Assembly: GCF_002159945.1 (NCBI RefSeq)
Contig: NZ_NFJQ01000011.1
Span: forward strand, 1-64,000
DNA length: 64,000 bases
Origin: Cloacibacillus sp. An23
GTDB lineage: Bacteria; Synergistota; Synergistia; Synergistales; Synergistaceae
Direction of reading: 5' to 3'
Shown: piece after piece, positions 33,941 through 42,429 of the stretch
Position numbering within the stretch: position 1 is the stretch's first letter
Layout of the letters: each line of letters opens with the position of its first letter
The notes under the pieces: model-generated
The model's database searches: none
Told to the model about the DNA's origin: nothing
What the model saw: the letters and a program-made list of their open reading frames with translations, nothing else
Program-made: the position numbers and the translations under genes

Positions 33941-35983
33941 GTGTTGATGCGAACCAAATTGCTGGCGTTCTCTGTGGCTTTGCTTATGCTCGCCGCCCAG
34001 GCCGGGTATGCGGCCGGCGGCGGCTCGGAAACGCCGGCGGCGCAGCAGCCGGAAGTCTCGGCGGAGGCGCCGGCCACGGCGGACGAGCCGCCTGTATCCG
34101 GCGACGTCAGCGCCGAAGGACCGTCGGAGAGACCGGCCGCACCTGAGGGCGCACGCGCCGAAGGGGAGGGCGTCGCCGAGAGGCTGCCGGAACCGCCGTC
34201 GCTTGAGGAGCTGGCGGGGCCGGTGATCGTCGGCATCGGCGTCGAGGGAAACAGCGAAGTGGCGACGGAGCACATCATGAGCGTCGTGACGTCGAAAGTC
34301 GGAGAGCACGTTGATGAGGAAAAGCTCCGTAAGGACGCCGAGGCCATATTCGAGCTCGGATTTTTCAACGCCACTGACTACAGGGTGACGGACGAAGAGG
34401 ACGGAGTCCGCGTCACTTATCTGGTGCAGGAAAACCCGAAGGTCGGAGAAATTAAATTCGTCGGCAACACCGTATACACCGAGGACGAGCTGCGCAACAT
34501 CATATTCACGCAGCCGGGGATGATATTCAACCGCACCTTCTTCCGCAACGACCTCCAGAGGATTAAGGAGAAATACCAGGCCGACGGCTACGTGATGGCT
34601 AACGTCAAGGACGTCAGGATTGACGGCGACGTCATCACGGTCGAGATAATCGAGCCGAAGGTCTCCGAGATAGTCATACAGGGCAACAGGATAACGAAGA
34701 CGAAGATAATCGAGCGCTACATCAGGGTCAAGGTCGGCGAGAGGTTCAACTCCAACGAACTGCGCCTGACTCTGAACCGCCTGCAGGGACTCGGCTACTT
34801 CAGCGACGTCAACGTCAACTTCGAACCGGGACAGAACCCCGACGAGGTCGTGCTCGTCCTTACGGTCGAGGAGGCGCGCACCGGCAGACTCGGCTTCAAC
34901 GTCGCCTACGGCACGCAGAGCGGCTTCGGCGGAGGTATGAGCTACGAGAACTCCAATATATGGGGCAGCGGCCTGCGTCTCAGCGTCGGCTTCGAGCTCG
35001 GCGACCGCGAGGAGTACTGGCTTACGGTCGAGCAGCCCTATATGAGCCATAAAATATTCGCCTGGCGCGTCGGCGTCTACAGACGTGCCTGGGACGACAT
35101 CTATTACTATGAAGACGACACAGAGTACCTGGAGTACGACCGCGACCGTTTCGGAGCATTCGTCGGCTTCGGTAAGAAATTTGCTGAGGACTCGCAGTAC
35201 AACTGGTACGTCTTGCTCGACTGGCACAACACGAAAAATGATAATGTCAGAAATAATGCCAACGATGCGGCGTGGGATCAGTATGCTAAAAATTATTATT
35301 CAAGTTACGGAACGCCCAATCAGCCTTCTACACAAGATATGATTAACGACATAAAGCAGCAGGAACTTGGCGAGGGCGATTACTATTCCGCAACGTTTAC
35401 TTTAAGACGTTTCAATCTTGACGAATATCTGCCATATCAGAAAGGCGACATAGAATCTTTAAACGTTCAGGTTGGTCAGGCCGACGTTGAAGGTATCGAC
35501 TATACTTACGTGAAATACTGGCTTGAAGGCAGATTCTACTACCCGATAGGAAACTTCCTCAAGGATATATTCGAAACATCGTTCCTTGACGGAGTAGACG
35601 GCAAGCCCGTCATCCTTGCGGCGCGCGTCGTCGCGGGGTCTGCGAGCGGCGATGTCCCGTACGACGAACTCTATGAAATCGGCGGAGATACTACGCTGCG
35701 CGGCTACGACGACGACTATTTCCATGGCCGCAATATGGTACTGGGCAACGTTGAGCTTCGCATACCAATACAAAAGATGTTCAGCCTTGTATTCTTCTAC
35801 GATATAGGAAGAGCGTGGGATTCTGGCGGGTTGTTTGGCCGCGATAAGAAATATGGCGGCGAAGAATGGGGCGATTCTCCCGGAGTCGGCGTAAGGCTCA
35901 ACACCCCGCTCGGCAACCTCCGCCTCGACTACGCGAGCGGCGATGAGGACAGATTTGTCTTTGGCTTCGGAGAGCTCTTCTAG
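33941..35983 (+). CDS. bamA: BamA/Omp85 outer-membrane assembly factor with three POTRA domains
   Basis: BamA inserts beta-barrel proteins into the outer membrane. After a signal peptide (residues 1-24) comes a Pro/Ala/Glu-rich linker to about residue 92. Three POTRA domains follow (about 94-165, 168-238, 240-318), fewer than the five of E. coli. The 16-strand barrel then ends in Phe (FVFGFGELF), with the conserved lid motif GGDTTLRGYDD. The start is GTG at 33941, six bases after AAGGAGTGG. A patch at about 35225-35530, encoding Asn/Gln/Tyr-rich barrel sequence, is clearly AT-richer than the rest and looks like replaced DNA. The gene precedes an exported protein and the lipid A genes. Confidence 0.93.
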   Translation: MLMRTKLLAFSVALLMLAAQAGYAAGGGSETPAAQQPEVSAEAPATADEPPVSGDVSAEGPSERPAAPEGARAEGEGVAERLPEPPSLEELAGPVIVGIGVEGNSEVATEHIMSVVTSKVGEHVDEEKLRKDAEAIFELGFFNATDYRVTDEEDGVRVTYLVQENPKVGEIKFVGNTVYTEDELRNIIFTQPGMIFNRTFFRNDLQRIKEKYQADGYVMANVKDVRIDGDVITVEIIEPKVSEIVIQGNRITKTKIIERYIRVKVGERFNSNELRLTLNRLQGLGYFSDVNVNFEPGQNPDEVVLVLTVEEARTGRLGFNVAYGTQSGFGGGMSYENSNIWGSGLRLSVGFELGDREEYWLTVEQPYMSHKIFAWRVGVYRRAWDDIYYYEDDTEYLEYDRDRFGAFVGFGKKFAEDSQYNWYVLLDWHNTKNDNVRNNANDAAWDQYAKNYYSSYGTPNQPSTQDMINDIKQQELGEGDYYSATFTLRRFNLDEYLPYQKGDIESLNVQVGQADVEGIDYTYVKYWLEGRFYYPIGNFLKDIFETSFLDGVDGKPVILAARVVAGSASGDVPYDELYEIGGDTTLRGYDDDYFHGRNMVLGNVELRIPIQKMFSLVFFYDIGRAWDSGGLFGRDKKYGGEEWGDSPGVGVRLNTPLGNLRLDYASGDEDRFVFGFGELF

Positions 35984-37238
35984 GCCGGGTTACAGACGCT
36001 ATAAACGGATAGTTGCGGCAATTTTCATTGCCGCAACATTTTTGCTTGCTTCCGGCCGGGCGTGGGCCGTCAGTATTACGACTGACGGCCTCGCGGAATG
36101 GCAGGAGGAGCTCGCCGTCCAGACGCTGACCGCGGTCGCCGAAAGCATACCGCAGTCTGGCGGCGCGGAATACAGGGCCGAGATATTGCAGACCGTCGCC
36201 CGCCGCCTGTTCGCGGGTTATCGCGTGACGGTGACGCCGCGGGGCAAGGGGGCCGCGGTCGTGCGTTTCGACGCGCAGGACGGCACGCTTCTCTGGCGTG
36301 TGGAGCTCGCGACGCCGTCGCTGCGCGACATGCCGCTTGAATGGTTCGGCTCGGATGTCGAGGGCTTCGCATCAGAGATTGCGTCGCTGCTTGACGGGGT
36401 GCCGCTGGAATCTCTCTCGTGGTCCGACAGGGCGCTGCAGGATAAGATAAACGCCCTCGCGGCGGAGCGGCTGCCGGGCTGGACGCCCGAGATGCTCATA
36501 ACGCGCGGCGAAGCCGAGGCTGTGCTGAGCGTCTCGTTTGTTCCGCAGATGCCGATGATTCTTGCAGTCAACCCGTCGTTTACATCGACTTCGCTGCCGA
36601 CGCTGTTTTACGGTGAGTTCCGCGAAGAGCTGCAGGGGCACTATGCCCCTCTGGTCGGCCTTCCGGTCAAATGGGCCGCGAAGCATTCCCGCGACCTCGC
36701 CGAATGGACGGAGGATTATATAAACGAGCAGATGCTCGTGCGGCGTTCAAATTCGTCCGCCGAGGCAAGTTTCCAGGCCTCGCAGATTTCGAACATGAAC
36801 GTCAAGATAGACAGCCGGAACTATACCATCGCGGCGTGGGCGACGATTTACGCCGGTACGTCGGATAAGTCGGCGGAGCTGGGGCTGCACCTCGGGCGTA
36901 AGGTCGAGCTGATACCCGACCTGGACATGGAGGCATACGCCGAAGGGATACTCGGCCTGCAGGACTGGCAGATAGACGGACGCTTCGGCCTTCGTTTCCG
37001 TCCGATGGTCCGCAGCCTGTGGCTGGGCGGCGAATGGGATACAGAAGATGAAATGTGGTGGGGCAAACTGTCGCTCGACGCCGAGCTGCACAAGCCCTAC
37101 GCATGGGTGCGGCTGCGCGAGGACGGAATTTTCAACGGCGCCCTCGGGTGGCGCGCCACAGAATATATATCGTTTGAAGTCGAATACGACGAGCGCGACG
37201 GCGACAGGTGGAGCCTTAAAATGATAGGCAACCTGTAG
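35943..37238 (+). CDS. Exported protein of unknown function after bamA
   Basis: The 431-residue protein has an N-terminal signal peptide (about residues 22-42, ending in GRAWA). The rest is rich in alternating hydrophobic and polar residues. In the C-terminal third many Trp, Tyr and Gly alternate with charged residues, as in beta-strands, so an outer-membrane barrel or periplasmic beta-protein is possible. I recognise no family. The ATG at 35943 lies inside the end of bamA; no better start with a ribosome site exists downstream, and upstream residues before the signal are polar. It lies between bamA and lpxD, so a role in outer-membrane biogenesis is plausible by context alone. Confidence 0.65.
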   Translation: MRTDLSLASESSSRPGYRRYKRIVAAIFIAATFLLASGRAWAVSITTDGLAEWQEELAVQTLTAVAESIPQSGGAEYRAEILQTVARRLFAGYRVTVTPRGKGAAVVRFDAQDGTLLWRVELATPSLRDMPLEWFGSDVEGFASEIASLLDGVPLESLSWSDRALQDKINALAAERLPGWTPEMLITRGEAEAVLSVSFVPQMPMILAVNPSFTSTSLPTLFYGEFREELQGHYAPLVGLPVKWAAKHSRDLAEWTEDYINEQMLVRRSNSSAEASFQASQISNMNVKIDSRNYTIAAWATIYAGTSDKSAELGLHLGRKVELIPDLDMEAYAEGILGLQDWQIDGRFGLRFRPMVRSLWLGGEWDTEDEMWWGKLSLDAELHKPYAWVRLREDGIFNGALGWRATEYISFEVEYDERDGDRWSLKMIGNL

Positions 37239-37263
37239 GCCCGCGCGGAGAGGACTTGTTAGG

Positions 37264-38307
37264 ATGGCTAAGACCATAACCCTTGCACAAATTGCGGAAC
37301 TGACCGGCGGCAGAGTCGTCGGCGACCCTGAGATAATAATATCGTCCATTTCCGACCCGCGGACGCCGAAGGAGGGCGCCATATCGCCGCTCTGGGAAAA
37401 GAAGCTCGAGCGCTTCGCGCCGGGCTGCCCCGTGCTTTTCACCAAGAAAGGGTGGATAAAGGAGGGACAGAACGGCGTCGAGCTTGACGACCCGCGCGCC
37501 GGCCTCATCGCGCTGCTGACATTTTTCGACAATGCACCGAAACGCGAGCGCCGGGTGTCCGAGCGCGCATTTGTGGACGAGGCGGCGAAGCTCGGTGAAA
37601 ACGTCGCTGTCGGAGCCGGAAGCGTCGTAAAGTCCGGCGCGTCAGTCGGCGACGGTACGGTGATAATGGAGAACGTCTTCATAGACCATGACGTGACTAT
37701 AGGCAAAAACTGCCTGCTCGAGCCCGGGGCCGTAGTGTTTCACCACTGCGTGCTCGGCGATGCCTGCGTGCTGCACGCGAACGCAGTGATAGGCTGCGAC
37801 GGCTTCGGCTTTATGCCGGACCCCAAAGCCGGGATGGTGAAGATTCCGCAGATAGGCACGGCGCGCCTCGGCGACGGCGCCGAAATAGGCTGCTTCAGCT
37901 CTGTAGACAGGGCGACCTTCGGCGAAACCTACATCGGGCCGCAGACGAAGATAGACAGCCACGTCAAGATAGGACACAACTGCGTGATAGGCGCTTATAC
38001 GATAATAGTGGCTCAGTCCGGCATAGCTGGCAGCAGCCACGTCGGCAGCCGCGTCATTATGGCGGCGCAGTCCGGCGCGGCGAACCACGCCACCATCGGC
38101 GACGGCTGCACGGTCGGCGGCCGCGCAGGGGTGTCGTCCGACATTCCGGACGGGGCCGTCGTTTCCGGCTTCCCGGCGCAGGACCACAGGAAAGAGCTGC
38201 GCGTCCAGGCAGCCGTACGCCAGCTTCCAGAAATGGCGTCGAACGTGAAGGCCTTCGCGAAACGCATAGAGGCTCTGGAAAAAAGGCTGAACGATGAAAA
38301 CGCTTAA
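37264..38307 (+). CDS. lpxD: UDP-3-O-acylglucosamine N-acyltransferase LpxD
   Basis: LpxD adds the second, amide-linked hydroxyacyl chain in lipid A synthesis. The 347-residue protein has the uridine-binding N-terminal domain (DPRTPKEGAIS). A left-handed beta-helix of hexapeptide repeats (about residues 105-290) carries the catalytic His in GAVVFHHCVLG-type context. A C-terminal helix follows. ATG 37264 follows AGAGGA. The stop overlaps lpxC by 14 bases. Lipid A genes lpxD-lpxC-fabZ-lpxA in one run match the order of many diderm phyla. Confidence 0.95.
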   Translation: MAKTITLAQIAELTGGRVVGDPEIIISSISDPRTPKEGAISPLWEKKLERFAPGCPVLFTKKGWIKEGQNGVELDDPRAGLIALLTFFDNAPKRERRVSERAFVDEAAKLGENVAVGAGSVVKSGASVGDGTVIMENVFIDHDVTIGKNCLLEPGAVVFHHCVLGDACVLHANAVIGCDGFGFMPDPKAGMVKIPQIGTARLGDGAEIGCFSSVDRATFGETYIGPQTKIDSHVKIGHNCVIGAYTIIVAQSGIAGSSHVGSRVIMAAQSGAANHATIGDGCTVGGRAGVSSDIPDGAVVSGFPAQDHRKELRVQAAVRQLPEMASNVKAFAKRIEALEKRLNDENA

Positions 38308-39115
38308 GGAAGAAATAAAAATTTCCGGCGTCGGCCTGCACTCGGGCGAGACGAGCACGGTGCGGCTGATGCCGTCGGAGCGCGCCGGGGTCTGGTTCGT
38401 GAACGGCGCGGGCGAGGCTTCCAACGTAACGTGCTCCGTCGTGGAGGAGGATCAGCGGCTTACCGGTTTCTCTCTGCCGAACGGAGTTGTCGTAAGGACT
38501 GGCGAGCATATGCTCGCGGCGATAACCGGCATGGGGCTTGAAGCCGTCGAGATACTGCTCGAGGGCAGCGAAGTCCCGATAACGGACGGGAGCGCTTTCC
38601 CGTTCGCAGAAGCGATAAACAGCGCGGGATTCTGCGACGTGCCGGGCGAAGCTCCGAGACGCGCTCTGTCCGCGCCGGTCGCGGTGGAAGAGAACGGAGG
38701 GAAGCGTTTCCTCGCCGCGGTGCCGTCGGACAGGCTGACGGTGAGCTACGTCATAGATTATTCGGGCACGCCGGTCGGCACACAAAATGTCTTCTATGAT
38801 GTCACACGCGACAATTTTTATAATATAATCTCTAGAGCAAGAACGTTTGGGCTGACGTCCGAACTTGATTATCTTAGGCGGCACGGGCTCGTGAAGGGCG
38901 GAAGCCTCGACAACGCCCTGGTATTCGACGAATGCGGCCTTGTGGGCGGCGCGCAGCTGCACTTCCCGCTGGAGTGCGTCACGCACAAGGTCATCGACCT
39001 GCTCGGCGACCTTACGCTCGCCGGCCCCGTCCCGACGGCTCACTACGTCGCCGTCGCGGCGGGACACAGCATTCACGGCAAGCTCGTCGGGCGGATACGG
39101 GCGATTTTCGCATAA
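38294..39115 (+). CDS. lpxC: UDP-3-O-acyl-N-acetylglucosamine deacetylase LpxC
   Basis: LpxC is the zinc amidase that commits the pathway to lipid A. Zinc ligands are visible: His72 in RTGEHMLAA, then His and Asp in THKVIDLLGD. The catalytic His is in AGHSIHGK. At 273 residues the protein is a little shorter than the usual 300, mainly at the C-terminus. The ATG lies inside lpxD. There is no adjacent lpxB or lpxI in the window. fabZ follows after 43 bases, with its own strong ribosome site. Confidence 0.95.
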   Translation: MKTLKEEIKISGVGLHSGETSTVRLMPSERAGVWFVNGAGEASNVTCSVVEEDQRLTGFSLPNGVVVRTGEHMLAAITGMGLEAVEILLEGSEVPITDGSAFPFAEAINSAGFCDVPGEAPRRALSAPVAVEENGGKRFLAAVPSDRLTVSYVIDYSGTPVGTQNVFYDVTRDNFYNIISRARTFGLTSELDYLRRHGLVKGGSLDNALVFDECGLVGGAQLHFPLECVTHKVIDLLGDLTLAGPVPTAHYVAVAAGHSIHGKLVGRIRAIFA

Positions 39116-39158
39116 TCCACGGCTACGCGCCGCGACGCCATTAGGAGGAAGATTTTTT

Positions 39159-39638
39159 ATGCAAGTAAACATCAACCAGATAATGGGGCTGCTTCCGCAC
39201 AGATACCCCTTTCTGCTTGTTGACCGGATCGAAAACATAGTAGACACGGATACCGTAAAAGAGGTTACGGGCTATAAGAACGTGACCTTCAACGAGCCCT
39301 TCTTCCAGGGACATTTCCCCGACGAGCCCGTTATGCCGGGAGTGCTTATACTCGAAGCTATGGGGCAGGTCGGCGCAGTCCTCATGAAAATGCAGAAGGA
39401 ATTCCAGACGGGCGAACGCAAGCTCGTCTACCTCACTTCCATAGACCACGCTAAATTCCGCAGGCCCGTGAAGCCCGGCGACCAGCTCCGCACGACCGCG
39501 AGGCTCAAGAGGCGCCGCGGCAGCATGGGAAAATTCGAATTCGTCGCCACAGTCGACGGCGAAGTTGTGGCTGAGGCGGAGATGGGCTTTCATATCGCTT
39601 CCGGCCTTACGCTTGTCGAGGCGGAAGATAAGAAATGA
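39159..39638 (+). CDS. fabZ: 3-hydroxyacyl-[acyl-carrier-protein] dehydratase FabZ
   Basis: FabZ dehydrates hydroxyacyl-ACP in fatty-acid elongation and competes with LpxA/LpxD for the same substrate. The 159-residue hot-dog protein has [14 protein letters not shown] and the catalytic [20 protein letters not shown] (His and Glu). ATG 39159 is clear from the strong TTAGGAGGAA. A longer open frame extends upstream but is in the lpxC coding region and unrelated. The stop overlaps lpxA by four bases. Linkage with lpxA and lpxC balances phospholipid and lipid A synthesis in other bacteria. Confidence 0.96.
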   Translation: MQVNINQIMGLLPHRYPFLLVDRIENIVDTDTVKEVTGYKNVTFNEPFFQGHFPDEPVMPGVLILEAMGQVGAVLMKMQKEFQTGERKLVYLTSIDHAKFRRPVKPGDQLRTTARLKRRRGSMGKFEFVATVDGEVVAEAEMGFHIASGLTLVEAEDKK

Positions 39639-40447
39639 GCGTCCAAATACACCCCACAGCGATAGTGGCCAAAGAGGCCGAGCTCGGCGAGGACGTAAAG
39701 ATAGGACCGTACTGTATAGTAGACCCTAAGACGAGGATAGGCGACGGTTCGGAACTCCGCGCTTTTGCGCGCGTCTGCGACTATACTGAGATGGGCGCGG
39801 GCTGCGTGATCCACGAGCACGCCGTCATCGGCGGAATACCTCAGGATTTAAGCTACCGCGGCGAGGAGACCTGGGCCATCCTCGGAGACAGAGTCGTATG
39901 CCGCGAATACGTCACCGTGAACCGCGCCGCTGGCGAGGGCAACGTGACGAAGGTCGGAGACGGCTGCTTCATCATGGAGAACGTCCACCTCGCGCACAAC
40001 GTCCGCATCGGGCGCGAATGCACTATAGCCAACAAAGCCGGACTTTCCGGGCACGTCGTCGTCGGCGACTATGTCGTCATAGGCGGCATGACGGGATTCC
40101 ACCAGTTTACTCATATCGGCTCGTACTGCATGATAGGCGGGCTTTCGCGCATTACGCAGGATGTGCCTCCCTACTGTCTCGCGGCTGGGATACCGCTTCG
40201 CGTCTTCGACATCAACAAGGTCGGGCTGCGCCGTCGCGGCTTCGAGTCCGCGTCGCGCCGCAAGATACGCGATATGTATAAACTCATTTATAATTCGTCC
40301 TTGCAGCTGAAAGAGGCGCTGCGCCGGCTCGCAGAGAAATATCCGAACGACCGTGAGGCGCAGATGATCATCGACTTCGCGGCGGAAAGCACCCGCGGCT
40401 TCACTCCGCGCGTAACGCACGACTGGGAACGCAAGTCGGAGGAATAA
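39635..40447 (+). CDS. lpxA: UDP-N-acetylglucosamine O-acyltransferase LpxA
   Basis: LpxA puts the first hydroxyacyl chain on UDP-GlcNAc (or its 3-amino analogue). The 270-residue left-handed beta-helix starts IHPTAIVAKEAELGEDVKIG. It carries the catalytic His in ENVHLAHNVRIG, and ends in the helical domain (NKVGLRRRGFES). The length and features are canonical. It overlaps fabZ and is followed by kdsC after two bases. Confidence 0.96.
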   Translation: MSVQIHPTAIVAKEAELGEDVKIGPYCIVDPKTRIGDGSELRAFARVCDYTEMGAGCVIHEHAVIGGIPQDLSYRGEETWAILGDRVVCREYVTVNRAAGEGNVTKVGDGCFIMENVHLAHNVRIGRECTIANKAGLSGHVVVGDYVVIGGMTGFHQFTHIGSYCMIGGLSRITQDVPPYCLAAGIPLRVFDINKVGLRRRGFESASRRKIRDMYKLIYNSSLQLKEALRRLAEKYPNDREAQMIIDFAAESTRGFTPRVTHDWERKSEE

Positions 40448-40449
40448 GA

Positions 40450-40929
40450 TTGATAAAACTGTTCGCTATGGACGTCGACGGCACTTTGACCGACGGCGGC
40501 ATCTACATGGACGGCTCGGGGAACGAAATGAAGCGCTTTGACGTCCAGGACGGGCAGGGAATAGCGGCGCTCATCAAAAAGGGCGTGAAGGTCGCCTTCA
40601 TCAGCGGGCGTTATTCAGCGCCGACGCAGAAGCGCGCGGAAGATTTGAAGATAACGCGCTGCGTCAACGGCGTCAAAGACAAGCTGCCGGAGCTTAGGAA
40701 GATAGCGGCGGAGCTTGGCGTGACGGCGGACGAGACGGCCTACGCCGGAGACGACGTCCCGGACGTCGAGTGCATCGAATGGGCCGGTCTCGGCATAGCG
40801 GTTGCGAACGCCTGCGCCGAGGCGAAGAAGGCCGCCGGTTATGTCGCCAAGCGCGGCGGAGGACGCGGCGCCATACGTGAGTGCGCGGAAATGATAATCA
40901 GAATCAACGACGGAGAGGCTGCCGATTGA
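40450..40929 (+). CDS. kdsC: 3-deoxy-D-manno-octulosonate 8-phosphate phosphatase KdsC
   Basis: KdsC (HAD superfamily) removes phosphate from Kdo-8-P to give Kdo for the LPS inner core. The 159-residue protein begins KLFAMDVDGTLTDG (nucleophile Asp and general acid Asp). It has ISGR and YAGDDVPDVECI as motifs II and IV, and like other KdsC proteins it lacks a cap domain. The start is TTG at 40450. The stop overlaps the following permease gene. kdsA and kdsB are not in this window. Confidence 0.92.
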   Translation: MIKLFAMDVDGTLTDGGIYMDGSGNEMKRFDVQDGQGIAALIKKGVKVAFISGRYSAPTQKRAEDLKITRCVNGVKDKLPELRKIAAELGVTADETAYAGDDVPDVECIEWAGLGIAVANACAEAKKAAGYVAKRGGGRGAIRECAEMIIRINDGEAAD

Positions 40930-42044
40930 ATATATCATCCTTTAAAGTAAGAGCTCTTGACCGTTTTATACTGAACGAGCTGAAAGCGCCGTTTTTCTTC
41001 GGCCTCGTCGCTTTCACTATAATCCTGGTGGCGGGAGGACTTCTCTTCCAGATGGCCGAGCTCATAATACAGAAGGGCGTTTCCATAGGCATAGTCATAA
41101 GGCTGTTCATATATTACATGCCGAGGCTCGTCGTCTTCACAATACCGATGAGCTGCCTTCTCGCGGCGCTGCTGGGCTTCGGCAAGCTTTCGGCTAATTC
41201 CGAGATAGTCGCGCTCAAGTCCGCCGGGCTTTCCTTCCAGCGCATCGTGCGCCCGGTCGTCGCGGCGGCCTTCGTCATATCCATCTGCGCCCTCGTCATA
41301 AACGAGAGCGTCGTCCCTGTCAGCGAGCGCGCGGCGGCGAACGTCATGAAGTACGAGGTGCTCCACGAATCTGCGCCGGTCTTCACTCAAAAAGTGTTCC
41401 TTAAGGAAGAGGGCGGCGGTTCCGTCGAACGCGTCATATACATAGACAAGATGGACAACGAAACAAAGGAGATGGAGAACGTCGTCGTAGAGGAATTTGA
41501 GGGCGGGCGGCTCGCCCGCATAATCGCGGCGAAAAGCGGGGAATGGCTCTCCGGAAGCTGGTGGCTGACTGACGGCGCCGTCTACGAGATAAAGAAAGAG
41601 ACCAAGGAGGTCGGGCTGCTCTTCAAGTTCAACCGCCAGGCGCTCATGCTCAACATGGAGCCGGACGAGATATCCGCGAACGACAGGAAGCCCGACGAGA
41701 TGACGATACCTGAGCTGCTGCGCGCGATAGAGATACGCGGCAAGACAGGCGCGGAGGCCGGAGACCTGTGGATGGCCTTCCATCTGCGCCTCGCCGTCCC
41801 GTGGGCCTGCCTCATCTTCGGCATACTCGGCGCGGCGCTCGGCAGCAGGCCGCAGCGTTCGAGTTCGAGCGTCGGCCTCGGCTTCAGCGTCATAATAATA
41901 TTCGTCTATTACGTTATCATGTCCTTCGGACGGGCGCTCGGCGAAAGCGGCTCGCTGCCGCCCATACTCGCCGCATGGGTTGCTAACTTCGTATTCCTTG
42001 CGATAAGCGTCTTCTTCTGTCTGAGGGCGAACAGACTCGGCTGA
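40926..42044 (+). CDS. LptF/LptG-family LPS export permease
   Basis: These six-TM permeases partner LptB to extract LPS from the inner membrane and pass it to LptC/LptA. The 372-residue product has three N-terminal TM helices (about residues 22-130), a large periplasmic beta-jellyroll domain (about 140-270), and three C-terminal helices. The segment RFILNELKAPFFFGL at the N-terminus is typical. The TTG start at 40926 overlaps the kdsC stop (TTGA) and has GGAGAGG eight bases upstream. Only one LptF/G gene is here; a second copy would be expected elsewhere. Confidence 0.9.
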   Translation: MNISSFKVRALDRFILNELKAPFFFGLVAFTIILVAGGLLFQMAELIIQKGVSIGIVIRLFIYYMPRLVVFTIPMSCLLAALLGFGKLSANSEIVALKSAGLSFQRIVRPVVAAAFVISICALVINESVVPVSERAAANVMKYEVLHESAPVFTQKVFLKEEGGGSVERVIYIDKMDNETKEMENVVVEEFEGGRLARIIAAKSGEWLSGSWWLTDGAVYEIKKETKEVGLLFKFNRQALMLNMEPDEISANDRKPDEMTIPELLRAIEIRGKTGAEAGDLWMAFHLRLAVPWACLIFGILGAALGSRPQRSSSSVGLGFSVIIIFVYYVIMSFGRALGESGSLPPILAAWVANFVFLAISVFFCLRANRLG

Positions 42045-42063
42045 AGTCAGATTGTGATTATAG

Positions 42064-42109
42064 TACGGGCATCGCCGGCTTTCTTTTCAGGAAGCCGGCG
42101 ATGCCCGTA
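42064..42109. other. Long perfect stem-loop after the permease gene
   Basis: An 18-bp perfect inverted repeat (42064-42081 and 42092-42109; TACGGGCATCGCCGGCTT and its complement) encloses a ten-base loop that can pair further. No T-run follows on either strand. It directly follows the lipid A/LPS operon, so it may end or protect that mRNA, but it is not a standard intrinsic terminator. Confidence 0.8.
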
Positions 42110-42141
42110 TATTCCCATCAGGCGCGCGCGATACTGCTTTT

Positions 42142-42306
42142 ATGAACGTACTTATCGAAGGGCGCGCAGAGTATATGAAGTCGTCGAACGTCTGCATAAA
42201 ACCGGGCACCGACGAGGCCTATATAACATGCGCCGGTACGGGCGGCTCCGGAATTTTTACTTTCAAAGCCCCGGCTGAAGCGATAACGATGTTCTCGCAT
42301 CAATAG
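42142..42306 (+). CDS. Possible 54-residue ORF or gene remnant, unknown
   Basis: An ATG at 42142 opens 54 codons to TAG at 42304-42306. The composition looks protein-like (Gly, Thr and aromatic residues) but there is no ribosome site, no family and no neighbour in operon arrangement. It could be a decayed fragment of a larger gene. The interval 42045-42429 otherwise holds the long hairpin, a small inverted repeat near 42319-42339 and the terminator at 42377. Confidence 0.2.
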   Translation: MNVLIEGRAEYMKSSNVCIKPGTDEAYITCAGTGGSGIFTFKAPAEAITMFSHQ

Positions 42307-42376
42307 ATTTGTCTTAAAAACCGCTCTGCAGAGTGGAGCGGCTCTGTAAGACTCCATTCCTTCATCTGAAACAAGA

Positions 42377-42406
42377 CGGGCGTTCCTTAATCCGGCGCCC
42401 GTTTTT
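42377..42406 (+). terminator. Rho-independent terminator facing the Lrp-type gene
   Basis: CGGGCG at 42377-42382 pairs with CGCCCG at 42396-42401, followed by T5. Read on the minus strand it also forms a hairpin followed by a weaker T-rich stretch, so it may serve the convergent Lrp-type gene. Confidence 0.65.
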
Positions 42407-42429
42407 ATGGGTTCTGCGGCGTTAACGTC

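Noticed and set aside
38940-39158. N-terminal extension of FabZ inside lpxC
   Set aside because: It has Arg/Ser-rich shadow composition, and the strong ribosome site points to ATG 39159.
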